From: a gamma proteobacterium endosymbiont of Lamellibrachia anaximandri
GTDB taxonomy: Bacteria > Pseudomonadota > Gammaproteobacteria > Chromatiales > Chromatiaceae
NCBI GenBank assembly: GCA_016756855.1
Contig: JAESPD010000038.1
Span: 1-35,355, forward strand
Reading direction: 5' to 3'
DNA: 35,355 nt
Shown: in pieces, positions 18,230-27,656 of the stretch
Layout: each line of letters starts with the position of its first letter
How positions within the stretch are numbered: position 1 is the first letter of the stretch
Notes under the pieces: generated by a model
The model's input: the letters and a program-made list of their open reading frames with translations, nothing else
What the model was told of the DNA's origin: nothing
Database searches by the model: none
Program-made: the position numbers and the translations under genes

Positions 18230-19095
18230 CCCTATTTAAGCGACTACAACATCTACTGGAAGAGCGTCAGGCCAACCGAATCAGGGAAAGAGCCGATGCA
18301 GAACGAGTCGCCAAGGCAATAGAGTCCATCGTTGAGGGAACCAACCCAAAGTTGCGTGGTGTGAGCAGCTATCAAAAGCTGCTGCAAAATTTTGTCCATA
18401 ACCTGCTCCGCAGGATAGACGATCTGGTGTCGCCCCTGCCCCAAGCTATCACTGTCAACCAGCACAGTTTTAACGAAAACGACCTGATCAATGCCCTGTT
18501 CTCAAATAGTGAGCAGGTCCAGCAACTCTTCAGCCAAAACCGTACCCTGCACCGTTATTTCAATGAAAAGGATAACCTTGGCCGCACCGATGCTTTCGCC
18601 CTGTTTTTTGTGGCCTGCAAAGAGAAAACCATCCTTGGAACAGAGAGACGGGGGGAGATGCTACTGAGAGATGTACAGCAAACCGCCGTGGTCTTTTCCG
18701 ATCATCAGCTTTTGGCGCCGGAGCCGACCGAAGAGGCGGTTCGCACCACATTGCAGTGGACACTGCTCGAAAACGTCACAAAGTACGTCAAAGAACAGAT
18801 ATCCCACCTGAAGCATGCTTTGAGTGAAGAGGAGAAGCAGGCCGCCGCACTGAACCCGGAACAGAATCCAAATAATCCGGAAGTCTATCTCAAGGCCCTG
18901 ATCGAACAGTTGCAGCACCCTGATGAACTCATACGTATGCACACCACATCCCTGCGCATCAGCCGAATGGGCATAAAACTGCCCCTCGACTCAACCGCAG
19001 AAGCAAACCAGGTCACGCTGTTCGAGACCGCGATTGGCTCAGGCCAACCCAAAGCTGTTGTTATCGTCCATTTTATACGCGATGAAATGGGGTAA
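18226..19095 (+). CDS. Unknown protein, second of a coupled pair
   Basis: 289 residues, starting inside the stop of the previous gene (ATGA overlap). It is mostly helical, with a charged N-terminus (ERQANRIRERADAERVAKAIE) suggestive of a coiled coil, and helices around residues 50-130 and 170-235. No membrane segment or known motif is found. It ends ten bases from the convergent dUTPase gene. Tight coupling suggests a complex with the 387-residue protein; function unknown. Confidence 0.68.
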   Translation: MTLFKRLQHLLEERQANRIRERADAERVAKAIESIVEGTNPKLRGVSSYQKLLQNFVHNLLRRIDDLVSPLPQAITVNQHSFNENDLINALFSNSEQVQQLFSQNRTLHRYFNEKDNLGRTDAFALFFVACKEKTILGTERRGEMLLRDVQQTAVVFSDHQLLAPEPTEEAVRTTLQWTLLENVTKYVKEQISHLKHALSEEEKQAAALNPEQNPNNPEVYLKALIEQLQHPDELIRMHTTSLRISRMGIKLPLDSTAEANQVTLFETAIGSGQPKAVVIVHFIRDEMG

Positions 19096-19105
19096 ACCGC
19101 GCACA

Positions 19106-19720
19106 CTACCCTGCCGGATAGACCTGCTCCAACCGCTGATAAAGCGCTTCGCTGAATGATGCACTGTCCGGATCCAGCTCTGAGAGAATTTCGGCAAGAT
19201 ATTCGTTATCCTCCCGCCCATTCCAGATCTTTATGTAACTGCCCTCTTTATATCCGTGATCCTGACGAAAAAAATTGAGCACATTCTTGCCCACGTAGGT
19301 CTTAAACAGATGATCGAAATTCATCTCCCCTAATCTCATCATGGCCGCGAACAGGGTGATGTCAGCAGACTGGGTACGGATCGTCTCCTGTGCCATCTGT
19401 TCAATTGATTCACGAAAATCATCGCCTCCTGCCGGTCGGGAAAGCCCAGCGAGAGCTGCCTCCATCGCATCCTCCATCGAATCATGCCGTATCAGCAGAT
19501 CACTCAAGGCAAAGTGCCAGATATCCACAATCTCCAGATGCACCTGCTCCATATCCGGCTTCTGATGCTTCCACCACTTCCAGCCATAATGGTCCAACAT
19601 CTCAGCACATTCGGTCCAGATCGCCCGATACCAGGGGTAACCCGCCGATCGCCAATCGCTGTTGACCTTGGTATTCATGGCATCCTGCAATTCAAGCATG
19701 GTGAGGATTTTCTGTTTCAT
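19106..19720 (-). CDS. Dimeric (all-alpha) dUTP diphosphatase
   Basis: 204 residues. The metal-binding pattern of all-alpha NTP pyrophosphatases is visible: E37-xx-E40 in WTECAEMLDHYGWKWWK, then E63-xx-D66 in HLEIVDIWHF. The FRQDHGYKEGSYIKIWNGREDN segment further on is typical of dimeric dUTPases, as found in Leishmania, Campylobacter and phages. It hydrolyses dUTP (and dUDP) to dUMP and keeps uracil out of DNA. There is no clear ribosome site before ATG 19720. It lies 146 bases after the cytochrome operon on the same strand but is probably unrelated in function. Confidence 0.87.
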   Translation of the reverse strand: MKQKILTMLELQDAMNTKVNSDWRSAGYPWYRAIWTECAEMLDHYGWKWWKHQKPDMEQVHLEIVDIWHFALSDLLIRHDSMEDAMEAALAGLSRPAGGDDFRESIEQMAQETIRTQSADITLFAAMMRLGEMNFDHLFKTYVGKNVLNFFRQDHGYKEGSYIKIWNGREDNEYLAEILSELDPDSASFSEALYQRLEQVYPAG

Positions 19721-19866
19721 TGTTTAGTACTTGTTTCCGGAAGGTATCAGGGGTGTCATTGTCCACGGAATGCGTGGCTGATTACCAGCGCTATTCCAAG
19801 TTTCCCTATTGAATGCCTGAGCCAGGCCGATAATATTTCCTCACTCCAAACACTCATCTTTGGTGA

Positions 19867-22695
19867 CTAATGTATATAGTCAGCCTGTTGGGGACGACCA
19901 CGTTTGTCATGGAAATACTTCCACCGCACTGCAGACTCCAGCCCATGACAGTCGACACAGAAAGTGCCCTTGGGACCGACTCTGCGCAGAAAGCTGTTTA
20001 AAACGGTGCCTTTTTTGTTCTCGGTCTGTACTGGAGAGAGACCCTTTTTTTCTACTTCTGCGGGAGACCAGCGATGGGGATCATGGCAGGTAATACAACC
20101 GATCCTGCCAAACGCCGCATTGGACTCTTTTTCATCCAGCAGCGGCAATACTTTGGGGTCCGATCGCAAAACCAGATCCCGGAAAGGATGGTCGTAATGA
20201 TCGACGATCACCTTCTCAGCCACGGACTTCTCTTGATGACAGGAGAGGCAGATACGGTCACGCTTCGAGGATGGCTCTTTACTATCGGCAGGCGGCGTGG
20301 CGCCGATATAGAGTGGTGAGCCTCCGTCTTTTCCCCGATGCAAACTGTGGCAGCTGCCGCAAAGCCCGGCATGGGCAGGCTGCTCTTCAAGTAGGTTCAG
20401 GCTTTTTGGAGCAGTGATGCGCAGATCATGGTCCGTATCCCGTACTTTTACCTGGGCTTCATGACACTTCTCACAAAGTTCGCCCGCTTGGTACTGCATC
20501 ACCAGTGACGGCGTGTGGGGTTTGCCGCCATGCACCGAATGGCAGGTCAAGCAGTCCACCTGTTTGATCTGCCGTTCCCCGATCTGGACTGCTTCGTCCA
20601 GGATCATATTCACAGGATGCACGCCCTTTTTCCGTGCATCTTCCTTATCTTCTGCATGTTGACGCGGGTGGCAGACGGCACAGAGTTCACCAGCTTTGTT
20701 CTCCATCACCAGCGAGGGGGTGTCAGGCCGGCCCTCGTGCACACTGTGGCAGCTCTCGCAGCCAATTTCGCTGATCTCCCGGCTGTTGATCCGAACCGGT
20801 TTTTCCAGCTTCACGTTCATCGGATGGATGCCCTTTTCACGTGCCTCCTCACGTCCATTTGCATGCTGCTTTTCATGGCATGCCTGGCATAACTGTTCCG
20901 TTTTGTTCACATTCAACAATGGGGTATCAGCCAGAGCGCCATGTGGATAGTGACAGCTTGCGCACTCCACAGAGGTGACCTTCCTACCATCGATGGTGAT
21001 TGGCTGCTCCAGCTTTTCATGCACCGGATGTATGCCCTTGTGACGGGCGGCCGCTTTGTCTGCCGTCTCCTGCCGGGGATGGCATTCGGCGCAGAGTTCA
21101 ATCCTCTTCAATAGCAGAAGCGGCTCCCCCTCCGCACCGTGGAGTCGATGACAGCTTTCACACATCATCTCTGAGTTCTCTGCAATCCGGCCACCATGTT
21201 GTTTGAGAGTGACAGGTAAACCCTTATGCAAAACTCTCTCTTTAGCATAACCCTTCTCCCCTTCCACGGGCGGTTGCTGCAGCCGAATACCCAATGGATG
21301 ATTGGCTTTCTGCGGCAGTGCATTTCCCACCGCCTCACTATTCCGATGCGCCTCGTGGCACAGAATACAGAGATCCCCATCCTTGTTGGACTGGCGCATC
21401 CAGGCATTATTGTGACCAGGATGAATGCCGGTGTCCTCCTCATTTTTTGCGTGAGGCGTGTGGCAGCTACCGCAGTAAGGGGTATTGCCATCTACCAGAG
21501 GCATAACCCCTGCAAATGACTCCTTACGCTCTGCGACAGACTTTAGGGGTTGCCCGGCTTCGAGATGGTGTAGATCGGGGTGTTGGTGTCCCCGCTTCAA
21601 CGCAGCACGGGAATCGATCACCGCACCGTGGTGGCAACTGAGGCACATGCGTTCATCCGCAACCGGTGGGATGAGTGGGTGTTCGACCTGATCCGGCATG
21701 TAACCCGGTGCCCAGGAGAGATGGCAGGTGACGCAGTTTTTTCGGCTTGGCTCCGTTATCTGTTGCTCTGTAATTTGCGCGGATGCATCCTCCCCAAGCT
21801 GATTTAACCGAAAAACCCGAACCCGGTTTTTTCCCATCTCAACCACGTAAAGCCGATCCTGCCAACGGGCCAAACCCACTGGCTGGTCAAACCGTATCGA
21901 TTGCCCCACATTATCCGCCAACCGGCCGACAAAACGCCGATGCCTGAACAGCGAGATATGGCCCTGATGGTTATCGGAAACAAAGAGCTGACCCTGATCA
22001 TCCATCACGATGCCATTGGGTCTGAGCAGGGTTCCCGGCATGGTGCCGAAGCGGGAGATGGCACCAAATGCCCGTCCCCGATTATTGAAGAGTTGAATCC
22101 GCCCGTTCAGCACATCCACCACGTGCAGATACTCATCTGCATCAGCAGTGATCATGAATGGGAAACGAAAGCTATCCTCACCCTCTCCATACTTGCCCCA
22201 ACACTGCAGGGTCTCTCCCGTTTTGATACGGGTACGGCAGATTCGATGGTTGCCCCGATCGCTCCAGTAGACATCACCCCCCAACACAACCAGCCCGGTG
22301 GGTTCCGCAGGTCTCTTATCGGAGGGAAGCGGCACTGAGCCAAGATGATCACCATTTAGATCAAACAGCACCAGGCGATGGTTACCGCTATCGGCAACGA
22401 TAATTTGCTGATTGGCGTTAACCAGGTCCATAGGCAGCTTGAGCGGTTTGTCTTTTGTCTTACCAAAAGAGTTCTGCGGGGAACCGCCATTGGCAAACAG
22501 AACAATCCGGCCATTCAGTCCATCCAGGACCAGTGCACGTCCATCAGGTAAAATCGACACCGCGCTGGGTTGGTTCAAATCATCACTCAGATCGAAGAGA
22601 AAAGTGGCCGACCCGCTGACTTTTAATGGGAGCAAAAACAGTAGCGAAAGCCAAATCACCACCTTCAGATGATGCTTGGCACAACACAGGCTCAT
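19867..22695 (-). CDS. NHL beta-propeller / 16-heme c-type cytochrome
   Basis: 942 residues with an N-terminal signal peptide (cleavage near VSGSA, residue 29). Residues about 35-300 form NHL-type propeller blades, seen in repeats such as VADSGNHRLVLFD, VVDVLNGRIQLF and VVEMGKNRVRVF. From residue 321 onward there are 16 CXXCH heme sites. The middle holds three tandem units of about 72 residues, each with two hemes and a GIHPxxxKLExPxxI motif. The likely site is the periplasm or the outer surface. The propeller may dock a partner or a mineral. It is the last gene of the operon and overlaps the 3-heme gene by four bases. Confidence 0.9.
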   Translation of the reverse strand: MSLCCAKHHLKVVIWLSLLFLLPLKVSGSATFLFDLSDDLNQPSAVSILPDGRALVLDGLNGRIVLFANGGSPQNSFGKTKDKPLKLPMDLVNANQQIIVADSGNHRLVLFDLNGDHLGSVPLPSDKRPAEPTGLVVLGGDVYWSDRGNHRICRTRIKTGETLQCWGKYGEGEDSFRFPFMITADADEYLHVVDVLNGRIQLFNNRGRAFGAISRFGTMPGTLLRPNGIVMDDQGQLFVSDNHQGHISLFRHRRFVGRLADNVGQSIRFDQPVGLARWQDRLYVVEMGKNRVRVFRLNQLGEDASAQITEQQITEPSRKNCVTCHLSWAPGYMPDQVEHPLIPPVADERMCLSCHHGAVIDSRAALKRGHQHPDLHHLEAGQPLKSVAERKESFAGVMPLVDGNTPYCGSCHTPHAKNEEDTGIHPGHNNAWMRQSNKDGDLCILCHEAHRNSEAVGNALPQKANHPLGIRLQQPPVEGEKGYAKERVLHKGLPVTLKQHGGRIAENSEMMCESCHRLHGAEGEPLLLLKRIELCAECHPRQETADKAAARHKGIHPVHEKLEQPITIDGRKVTSVECASCHYPHGALADTPLLNVNKTEQLCQACHEKQHANGREEAREKGIHPMNVKLEKPVRINSREISEIGCESCHSVHEGRPDTPSLVMENKAGELCAVCHPRQHAEDKEDARKKGVHPVNMILDEAVQIGERQIKQVDCLTCHSVHGGKPHTPSLVMQYQAGELCEKCHEAQVKVRDTDHDLRITAPKSLNLLEEQPAHAGLCGSCHSLHRGKDGGSPLYIGATPPADSKEPSSKRDRICLSCHQEKSVAEKVIVDHYDHPFRDLVLRSDPKVLPLLDEKESNAAFGRIGCITCHDPHRWSPAEVEKKGLSPVQTENKKGTVLNSFLRRVGPKGTFCVDCHGLESAVRWKYFHDKRGRPQQADYIH

Positions 22696-23432
22696 TGCAG
22701 CAGATCCCGCAGTTGCAGCTGCTGTCCCTCCGGACTCTTCTGACCCAAAAAACGCGCGATGCGATTTGTCCGGATCGAACGGATCTCCTCAGGTTTCAAC
22801 CCCAACGCCTCGAGATCGAGAAAACGTTGATCCTGATGGTGGCAATCGGTACAGCCAGGCCCTTCCTTCTCTAACGGACCATGTATGCGTCGGTGTAGCC
22901 GTGCCTTTACCGATAAGGCGGCAAGATGCCACTGCCGTTGCAACTCGGTAGCAAAGGGGTCAACAGCGGGAACCGCAACCAGCTCTCCTTGATGGAATGG
23001 GGTAATGCGCCCTGATTCATCCATATCCGGGTTATCCCCGGTGGGATACCAGGCGTAATCCAGAGTGATGCCCTCGGGACGGTAGTGGCAGGTGGTACAG
23101 GCCACTTTGCGGCTGTGCATATTGAGAAAGCTGCGTTGGCGTTCATCTTTGCTATGGGGTAACGGCCCATGACAATCACTGCAGAACGCCTCTTCCATTG
23201 CAGGCTTCACTGGCTCCCGTTTATGAAAAGGCGCCACGGTCAAAGGCTCTCTCAGTTCCCGGTTTTTCGACTGTTGCAGTTTTTCGAGGGTTTCGGCCAA
23301 CACCTTTTCCGTGATCTCCACCGTCTTTGTCTGCTGCAGGTAGAGGCTTTCTGCCTGTGAGACTCCTGCCCACAGAGACAGACTCAGGAGTAGAAACCGA
23401 ACCAGGTAACTGAAAAAACAAGACATGTTCAT
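22692..23432 (-). CDS. Triheme c-type cytochrome
   Basis: 246 residues with a signal peptide (cleavage after about residue 27, VSQA). Three CXXCH motifs lie at residues 84 (CSDCH), 112 (CTTCH) and 194 (CTDCH). A helical segment precedes the first heme (TEKVLAETLEKLQQSKN). It is probably a periplasmic electron shuttle or a subunit of the neighbouring iron-sulfur/heme complex. Overlaps both neighbours by four bases. No family recognised beyond multiheme cytochrome c. Confidence 0.88.
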   Translation of the reverse strand: MNMSCFFSYLVRFLLLSLSLWAGVSQAESLYLQQTKTVEITEKVLAETLEKLQQSKNRELREPLTVAPFHKREPVKPAMEEAFCSDCHGPLPHSKDERQRSFLNMHSRKVACTTCHYRPEGITLDYAWYPTGDNPDMDESGRITPFHQGELVAVPAVDPFATELQRQWHLAALSVKARLHRRIHGPLEKEGPGCTDCHHQDQRFLDLEALGLKPEEIRSIRTNRIARFLGQKSPEGQQLQLRDLLQ

Positions 23433-25786
23433 GAATCTTTGCCCGGTGAAACATCGCTGGAGATTTCATCCCCCTCTCCGTTGGCCGACTCCGTTTTCGA
23501 ATCTTGCCGGGAAGCTTGTTTCAGTCTCTCCTGCTCCTGTTTGAAAAAGGCCCGTTTTTTCGATCGTCTCATGCGTTTAAACCACGTCTTGTCTCGAACA
23601 GGCCGACTCCCCCCCGATACCGACAATTTTTTCTTCCCGGCCTTTTTCTTTTTCGGCTTCTTTTTCAGCATATGCCTTTCGAACAGCGTCCCGCCGAGGA
23701 TCGGCCTGGCATCCCGTTTTTTCCAGTCAAACAGCGACCACAACATACCGGCGACAAAAAATAACGCCACCGGGGGAGTCAGGATGGCCAGTGTGCGGGT
23801 CCAGTTGGAGTCGAATCTGCCGGGTTTCAACGGATTCAGGTCGGAATAGGCAGGCACTATATCCAAGTCATGCATGTCCGTATGCAGGAAACCGCTATTG
23901 AGAGGATGGGCAGCATAACCATGGCATCCTGCAGCCGTACAGGTCTGTTTCAGATTGTCGGTATGAACGGCGGACGCCTTGTTCTCCGCAGGTAAAATGC
24001 CGTGACGGCTTCCGGATGGAGCATGACACTCACTACAGGAAGTACCGTTTTCACTGTTCACCGCTACCAGTCGACCGTGAAGCCCCATCTCATAACTGTC
24101 TGATGCAAGCACGAAGTGTGCGTCAGCCGCTTTCTTTTTTCCGTCAGAGGTGGTTTGACGTTCCACTCGTTCCATCGCCTCCCTGTCCTGGTGACAACCA
24201 TTGCAGACCTTCACCTCCTCCTGTTTGGTCCAGCGCTCACCCACCAGACGACGCAGAATATGCCCCCCCATCTGGCCGCGCCATACCTTGCCCTGATGAC
24301 AGTTTCCACAGGCCTGCTCCTCGTGGTTGAACGCCTCCTGAAACAGCGCCATCTTCTCTTCGGGAATGTAGAGGGTATTGGCGTGACAGCGACGGCAGGA
24401 GGGAGGCGCATCGTTACGGTCTTCATCGATTCGATTGGCCCCGGTAAAACCTTTGGTTTGCCCCTGACCATGGACCGAAGCAAGAAACTCCTCGGCTATG
24501 GGCTTGTGAGTATAGGCCTCACCCTTTGACGGTTCCTCCAGGTGGCAGGCGGCGGCACAGTCCACTTCGCCATTCTCTGGGCGGTGGGGAAACGCTTTGA
24601 TTTTTCGATGACAGTCTGTACAGGGCACACTGCCGTGTATGGATGCGGCATAGTGGTCCGATGAGAGGGTGGAGTCGCGTATCACTCCATCTTTATCAGC
24701 GTAGGCCAGCCCCGGCAAGGCGTGGCAGGCGAGACAACCATCCGGGTCTGACTGTCGTTGGGCACCAATGACGTCGGTGACGATTGCCATCATCAAACCA
24801 AAGCCGAACAGCACAGCAACAAGGATACGGGGCCAGCGTATCTTTCGCCGCTCTTTCCCCTCTCCTTTAGGAGCCACCGCACTCCAGACCGGGGGGGGAG
24901 CGACCTCAATCCCTTTCTTCAACCGGGCGGGCATCTTCTGCGGCGGCAGGGTGACCCAATCGATGGCACCCCACTCGCAGGCAATCACACACTCCCGGCA
25001 GGCCAGGCAGGAGAGCTGGCCAACCTCCGCAATGCGATCCTCCATGCGGATTGCTCCCGAGATGCAGACCTCGGCACAATCCCGGCAGCCTGTGCACCTG
25101 CTGCGTTCGACACGGATTCGCTGCACGAAGGAGAGCTTTGCACCGATGCGGTTGACGATACCGTCGATGGCCCCCACCGGGCAGAGAAACTGGCAGTAAC
25201 CACGTCCCAATTTGGCGAAGAAACCGAGCAGGATCACCAGCGCCAGGTTCACCGCGCCGACGGTGGAGATCAGATAGACAATGCCGCGGGCATCGCCGAC
25301 AAAGGCCTCGAACATGCGCGGAATGGTTATGAAATTACACAGGGTACAGGCGCTGAAGCCCAACGCCGGCATCACCACCAGATAGGTGATGAAGTAGCCG
25401 TAACGGATCGGCACCTGGGGCAGAACACGGTAGTCGATCTTCCAACGGTCATGAAAGATTCGGCTGACCAGTTCTGGAAAACCGCCCATGGGACAGAGAT
25501 ATCCACACCAGAGTCGGCCGAAGAAGAATGTGACCGTGAGAATCATGACCAGAGCGCCCACACCGATGGCCGCCACCTTGACCTGACTGACAAAGTCGTC
25601 CCAGCCCATACCGGGAAAGATGAGGTAGAAACGGCGGATGCAGAGACCGCCACAGAGATCGTCGTTGCCCACCAGTTGCGGTAGAAACAGGAAGGGCGAC
25701 AGCAACATCAGGCAGGAGATCACGATGATGCTGTAACGCAACCATCGCCCGCGAAAAAACCGACTGATCCACCTGCTCTCCGCCAT
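23429..25786 (-). CDS. NapH-like 4Fe-4S membrane protein fused to octaheme region
   Basis: 785 residues. The first 210 are a polytopic membrane domain with two CxxxCP motifs, CGYLCPMG (94-101) and CQFLCPVG (198-205), as in NapH, NosR and CcoG. Two [4Fe-4S] ferredoxin motifs follow: CTGCRDCAEVC (231-241) and CLACRECVIAC (260-270). A helix at about 320-340 leads to the periplasm. There are six CXXCH sites (351, 389, 464, 493, 528, 584) plus a CX3CH at 410 (CAAACH) and a CX4CH at 616 (CTAAGCH). A last membrane helix lies near 663-685, followed by a very basic tail. By analogy it would exchange electrons between quinol and hemes. The fusion is the likely inner-membrane hub of the operon. Confidence 0.88.
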   Translation of the reverse strand: MAESRWISRFFRGRWLRYSIIVISCLMLLSPFLFLPQLVGNDDLCGGLCIRRFYLIFPGMGWDDFVSQVKVAAIGVGALVMILTVTFFFGRLWCGYLCPMGGFPELVSRIFHDRWKIDYRVLPQVPIRYGYFITYLVVMPALGFSACTLCNFITIPRMFEAFVGDARGIVYLISTVGAVNLALVILLGFFAKLGRGYCQFLCPVGAIDGIVNRIGAKLSFVQRIRVERSRCTGCRDCAEVCISGAIRMEDRIAEVGQLSCLACRECVIACEWGAIDWVTLPPQKMPARLKKGIEVAPPPVWSAVAPKGEGKERRKIRWPRILVAVLFGFGLMMAIVTDVIGAQRQSDPDGCLACHALPGLAYADKDGVIRDSTLSSDHYAASIHGSVPCTDCHRKIKAFPHRPENGEVDCAAACHLEEPSKGEAYTHKPIAEEFLASVHGQGQTKGFTGANRIDEDRNDAPPSCRRCHANTLYIPEEKMALFQEAFNHEEQACGNCHQGKVWRGQMGGHILRRLVGERWTKQEEVKVCNGCHQDREAMERVERQTTSDGKKKAADAHFVLASDSYEMGLHGRLVAVNSENGTSCSECHAPSGSRHGILPAENKASAVHTDNLKQTCTAAGCHGYAAHPLNSGFLHTDMHDLDIVPAYSDLNPLKPGRFDSNWTRTLAILTPPVALFFVAGMLWSLFDWKKRDARPILGGTLFERHMLKKKPKKKKAGKKKLSVSGGSRPVRDKTWFKRMRRSKKRAFFKQEQERLKQASRQDSKTESANGEGDEISSDVSPGKDS

Positions 25787-25794
25787 CGCTGCGG

Positions 25795-26667
25795 CTACTC
25801 CTGAAATTGGTGGCAGGCCCGACAGAGGCTGCCGTCTCTGGCCGGTAATCGGAGCAGGATCTCCTTCTCGATCCTGCGGTAGGCCGGTAACTCGATCGTC
25901 TTGTCCAGCGTCTGCTGCAGCTCGGCCAGCCGGACTTTCTTGTCTTCAAGATAGACCCCGCCCCAAGGGTCATCCCGATATCCGATACCCTCGTTCACCG
26001 GATGATCCGCAACCTGTTTTCCACCCGCCCGATCACTGTCGATCACTCCCTGTTCATGAGGGGTATGGCAGGTGACACAGGTGACCCGTTTCCTGCTGTC
26101 AAGCGGCAGGATGATCTGGTGTTTCTCTTCTGCTTTTTTCATCGCCTCGCGGATCTCTTCGCTCGGCTCCACCTGATGGGCCAGGGTATTAAGGTGAGGG
26201 GTCTTCAGGTGACAGCCAAGGCAGAGGTTCTCCAGAGGCTGTCGAAATTTTAATTGGCTGCGGTCAGTGACCTGCTCCGGTTCCGGGCTCTCCTGATGAC
26301 AATAGAGACAGCGTTGCTCATCCAACTTTCCCCCTTGATCGAACATCAGGTGCACATTAAAACGCTCCATGCCCTGCTTCTCATGACAGAGATAGCAAAA
26401 TGTTGTCAACGAATCGTAGGGTCCCTGCAGCAGGAACTCCTCCACACTGCTGTCCACCTCTTCCAGCGGGATCTTTTCCAGGTCGCTAACGCCGTGGCAG
26501 GTATCGCAAATCAGCTCACTCTGCCGACCCAGGACAAAGACTTCCGGCGGTTCCATCCCTTGTGCAAGTTTTCCCCCCACCGGGTGGTGTAGAGGTGGCA
26601 GCTTTATCTCTGCCGCCGCCACTCCGATAGAGATAAAAATCAGGATGAAAAAAAACAGGCTTCTCAC
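25795..26667 (-). CDS. Hexaheme c-type cytochrome
   Basis: 290 residues with a signal peptide ending near AAA (residue 19). Six CXXCH motifs lie at residues 54, 91, 120, 149, 197 and 282, with additional His residues suitable as distal ligands. It is probably a soluble periplasmic electron carrier. It overlaps the 8-heme lipoprotein gene by four bases and is eight bases from the iron-sulfur gene, so it is co-transcribed with both. Confidence 0.9.
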   Translation of the reverse strand: MRSLFFFILIFISIGVAAAEIKLPPLHHPVGGKLAQGMEPPEVFVLGRQSELICDTCHGVSDLEKIPLEEVDSSVEEFLLQGPYDSLTTFCYLCHEKQGMERFNVHLMFDQGGKLDEQRCLYCHQESPEPEQVTDRSQLKFRQPLENLCLGCHLKTPHLNTLAHQVEPSEEIREAMKKAEEKHQIILPLDSRKRVTCVTCHTPHEQGVIDSDRAGGKQVADHPVNEGIGYRDDPWGGVYLEDKKVRLAELQQTLDKTIELPAYRRIEKEILLRLPARDGSLCRACHQFQE

Positions 26668-27656
26668 AGTCCCACCTGTACCGCTTCACCGTGGGTATGG
26701 CAGGGTCGACAGTCCTCACCCACCCTATGCACCCCATTGAGTCCGTTGCCGCTATCGACGGCGGCATCATCCAGCGGTATATCCATATCGTGACAGAGCA
26801 CGCAGAGCTGAGAGTAGTCACCATTGGCACCCACGGTCACCGGAAAGGCCGAGAGACGAATCGCATTACTCAGCCGGTGAACACCCTTGATCGACGAATC
26901 GATGATCAGCTTGTCGTTGATGGTGCCGTGCATCGCATGACAGTCACTGCAGTTGACCAGATCAGGGTAGAGATAACCGTCGCGCAGACCGGCATAGGTA
27001 CCCTGTCCGCTACCATCCCGCCAGCCGTGATAATCGAATACCTGATAGTCGTCTTCCAGAGCAATCAGGGGATCATCGAAACTACTGCCGACAATCTCAA
27101 ACCCCGGCTGCTGATGGTCCCGGTTGTGACAGCGCAGACAGAAATCAGTCTCCGTAGTGTAGGGAGCAAGAAAACCCGCAGCATCAACAAAACGGGTCAA
27201 GTCGCTGTTGGAGTCAAAAGAACCATCCATATCGGAACCAAAATGGCAGGTGAGGCACTCAGCATCGCTCAAGGCTCCGAGGGTGCCACCAGAAAAATGG
27301 TGGGCCTGGCCGCCATCCTGATGAGGATCCGCAGGCAGATCCTGCGAGTTATGACAGACCAAACAGGGCCGAGTCAGGCTTGTGCCGTTATCTCCGTGAC
27401 AACCGGTGCAGGTGGAGTAGCCTTTCTGTTGCACAAGCTGTTGGGTGAGCGCCGGGGCGTCACTGTGGATTACCGCCAGAGCATGACAGCTATCGCAGGC
27501 CTCCAGGCCCCAGGCGGTACCGCCATCGCCGTGAGAACTGTCCAACAACAGCCGTCCGACAACCGTTGCTGATATCGCGTCGGCATCGTCATCGGTGCCT
27601 CCGCCGCCACAGCCACTCAACAAAAGAGAGATCATTATCATCCAGAGCCCTCTCAT
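26664..27656 (-). CDS. Octaheme c-type cytochrome lipoprotein
   Basis: 330 residues. The type II signal peptide carries the lipobox LLSGC, with the lipidated Cys at residue 16 followed by GGGG. Eight CXXCH motifs follow (CDSCH, CTGCH, CLVCH, CLTCH, CLRCH, CSDCH, CVLCH, CRPCH). The absence of Asp at +2 favours outer-membrane sorting. Placed next to a beta-barrel gene, it could be the outer-surface or inner-leaflet cytochrome of an outer-membrane conduit. It overlaps both neighbours by four bases. Confidence 0.9.
   Translation of the reverse strand: MRGLWMIMISLLLSGCGGGGTDDDADAISATVVGRLLLDSSHGDGGTAWGLEACDSCHALAVIHSDAPALTQQLVQQKGYSTCTGCHGDNGTSLTRPCLVCHNSQDLPADPHQDGGQAHHFSGGTLGALSDAECLTCHFGSDMDGSFDSNSDLTRFVDAAGFLAPYTTETDFCLRCHNRDHQQPGFEIVGSSFDDPLIALEDDYQVFDYHGWRDGSGQGTYAGLRDGYLYPDLVNCSDCHAMHGTINDKLIIDSSIKGVHRLSNAIRLSAFPVTVGANGDYSQLCVLCHDMDIPLDDAAVDSGNGLNGVHRVGEDCRPCHTHGEAVQVGL

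Noticed and set aside
24758..25684. Long plus-strand frame of 308 codons opposite the iron-sulfur gene
   Set aside because: Composition is low-complexity Asp/His/Thr with no motif, and the minus strand encodes an unmistakable iron-sulfur/heme protein; an antisense shadow.
26691..27572. Plus-strand frame of 293 codons opposite the octaheme lipoprotein
   Set aside because: Antisense to a gene with eight CXXCH motifs; no ribosome site or recognisable domain.
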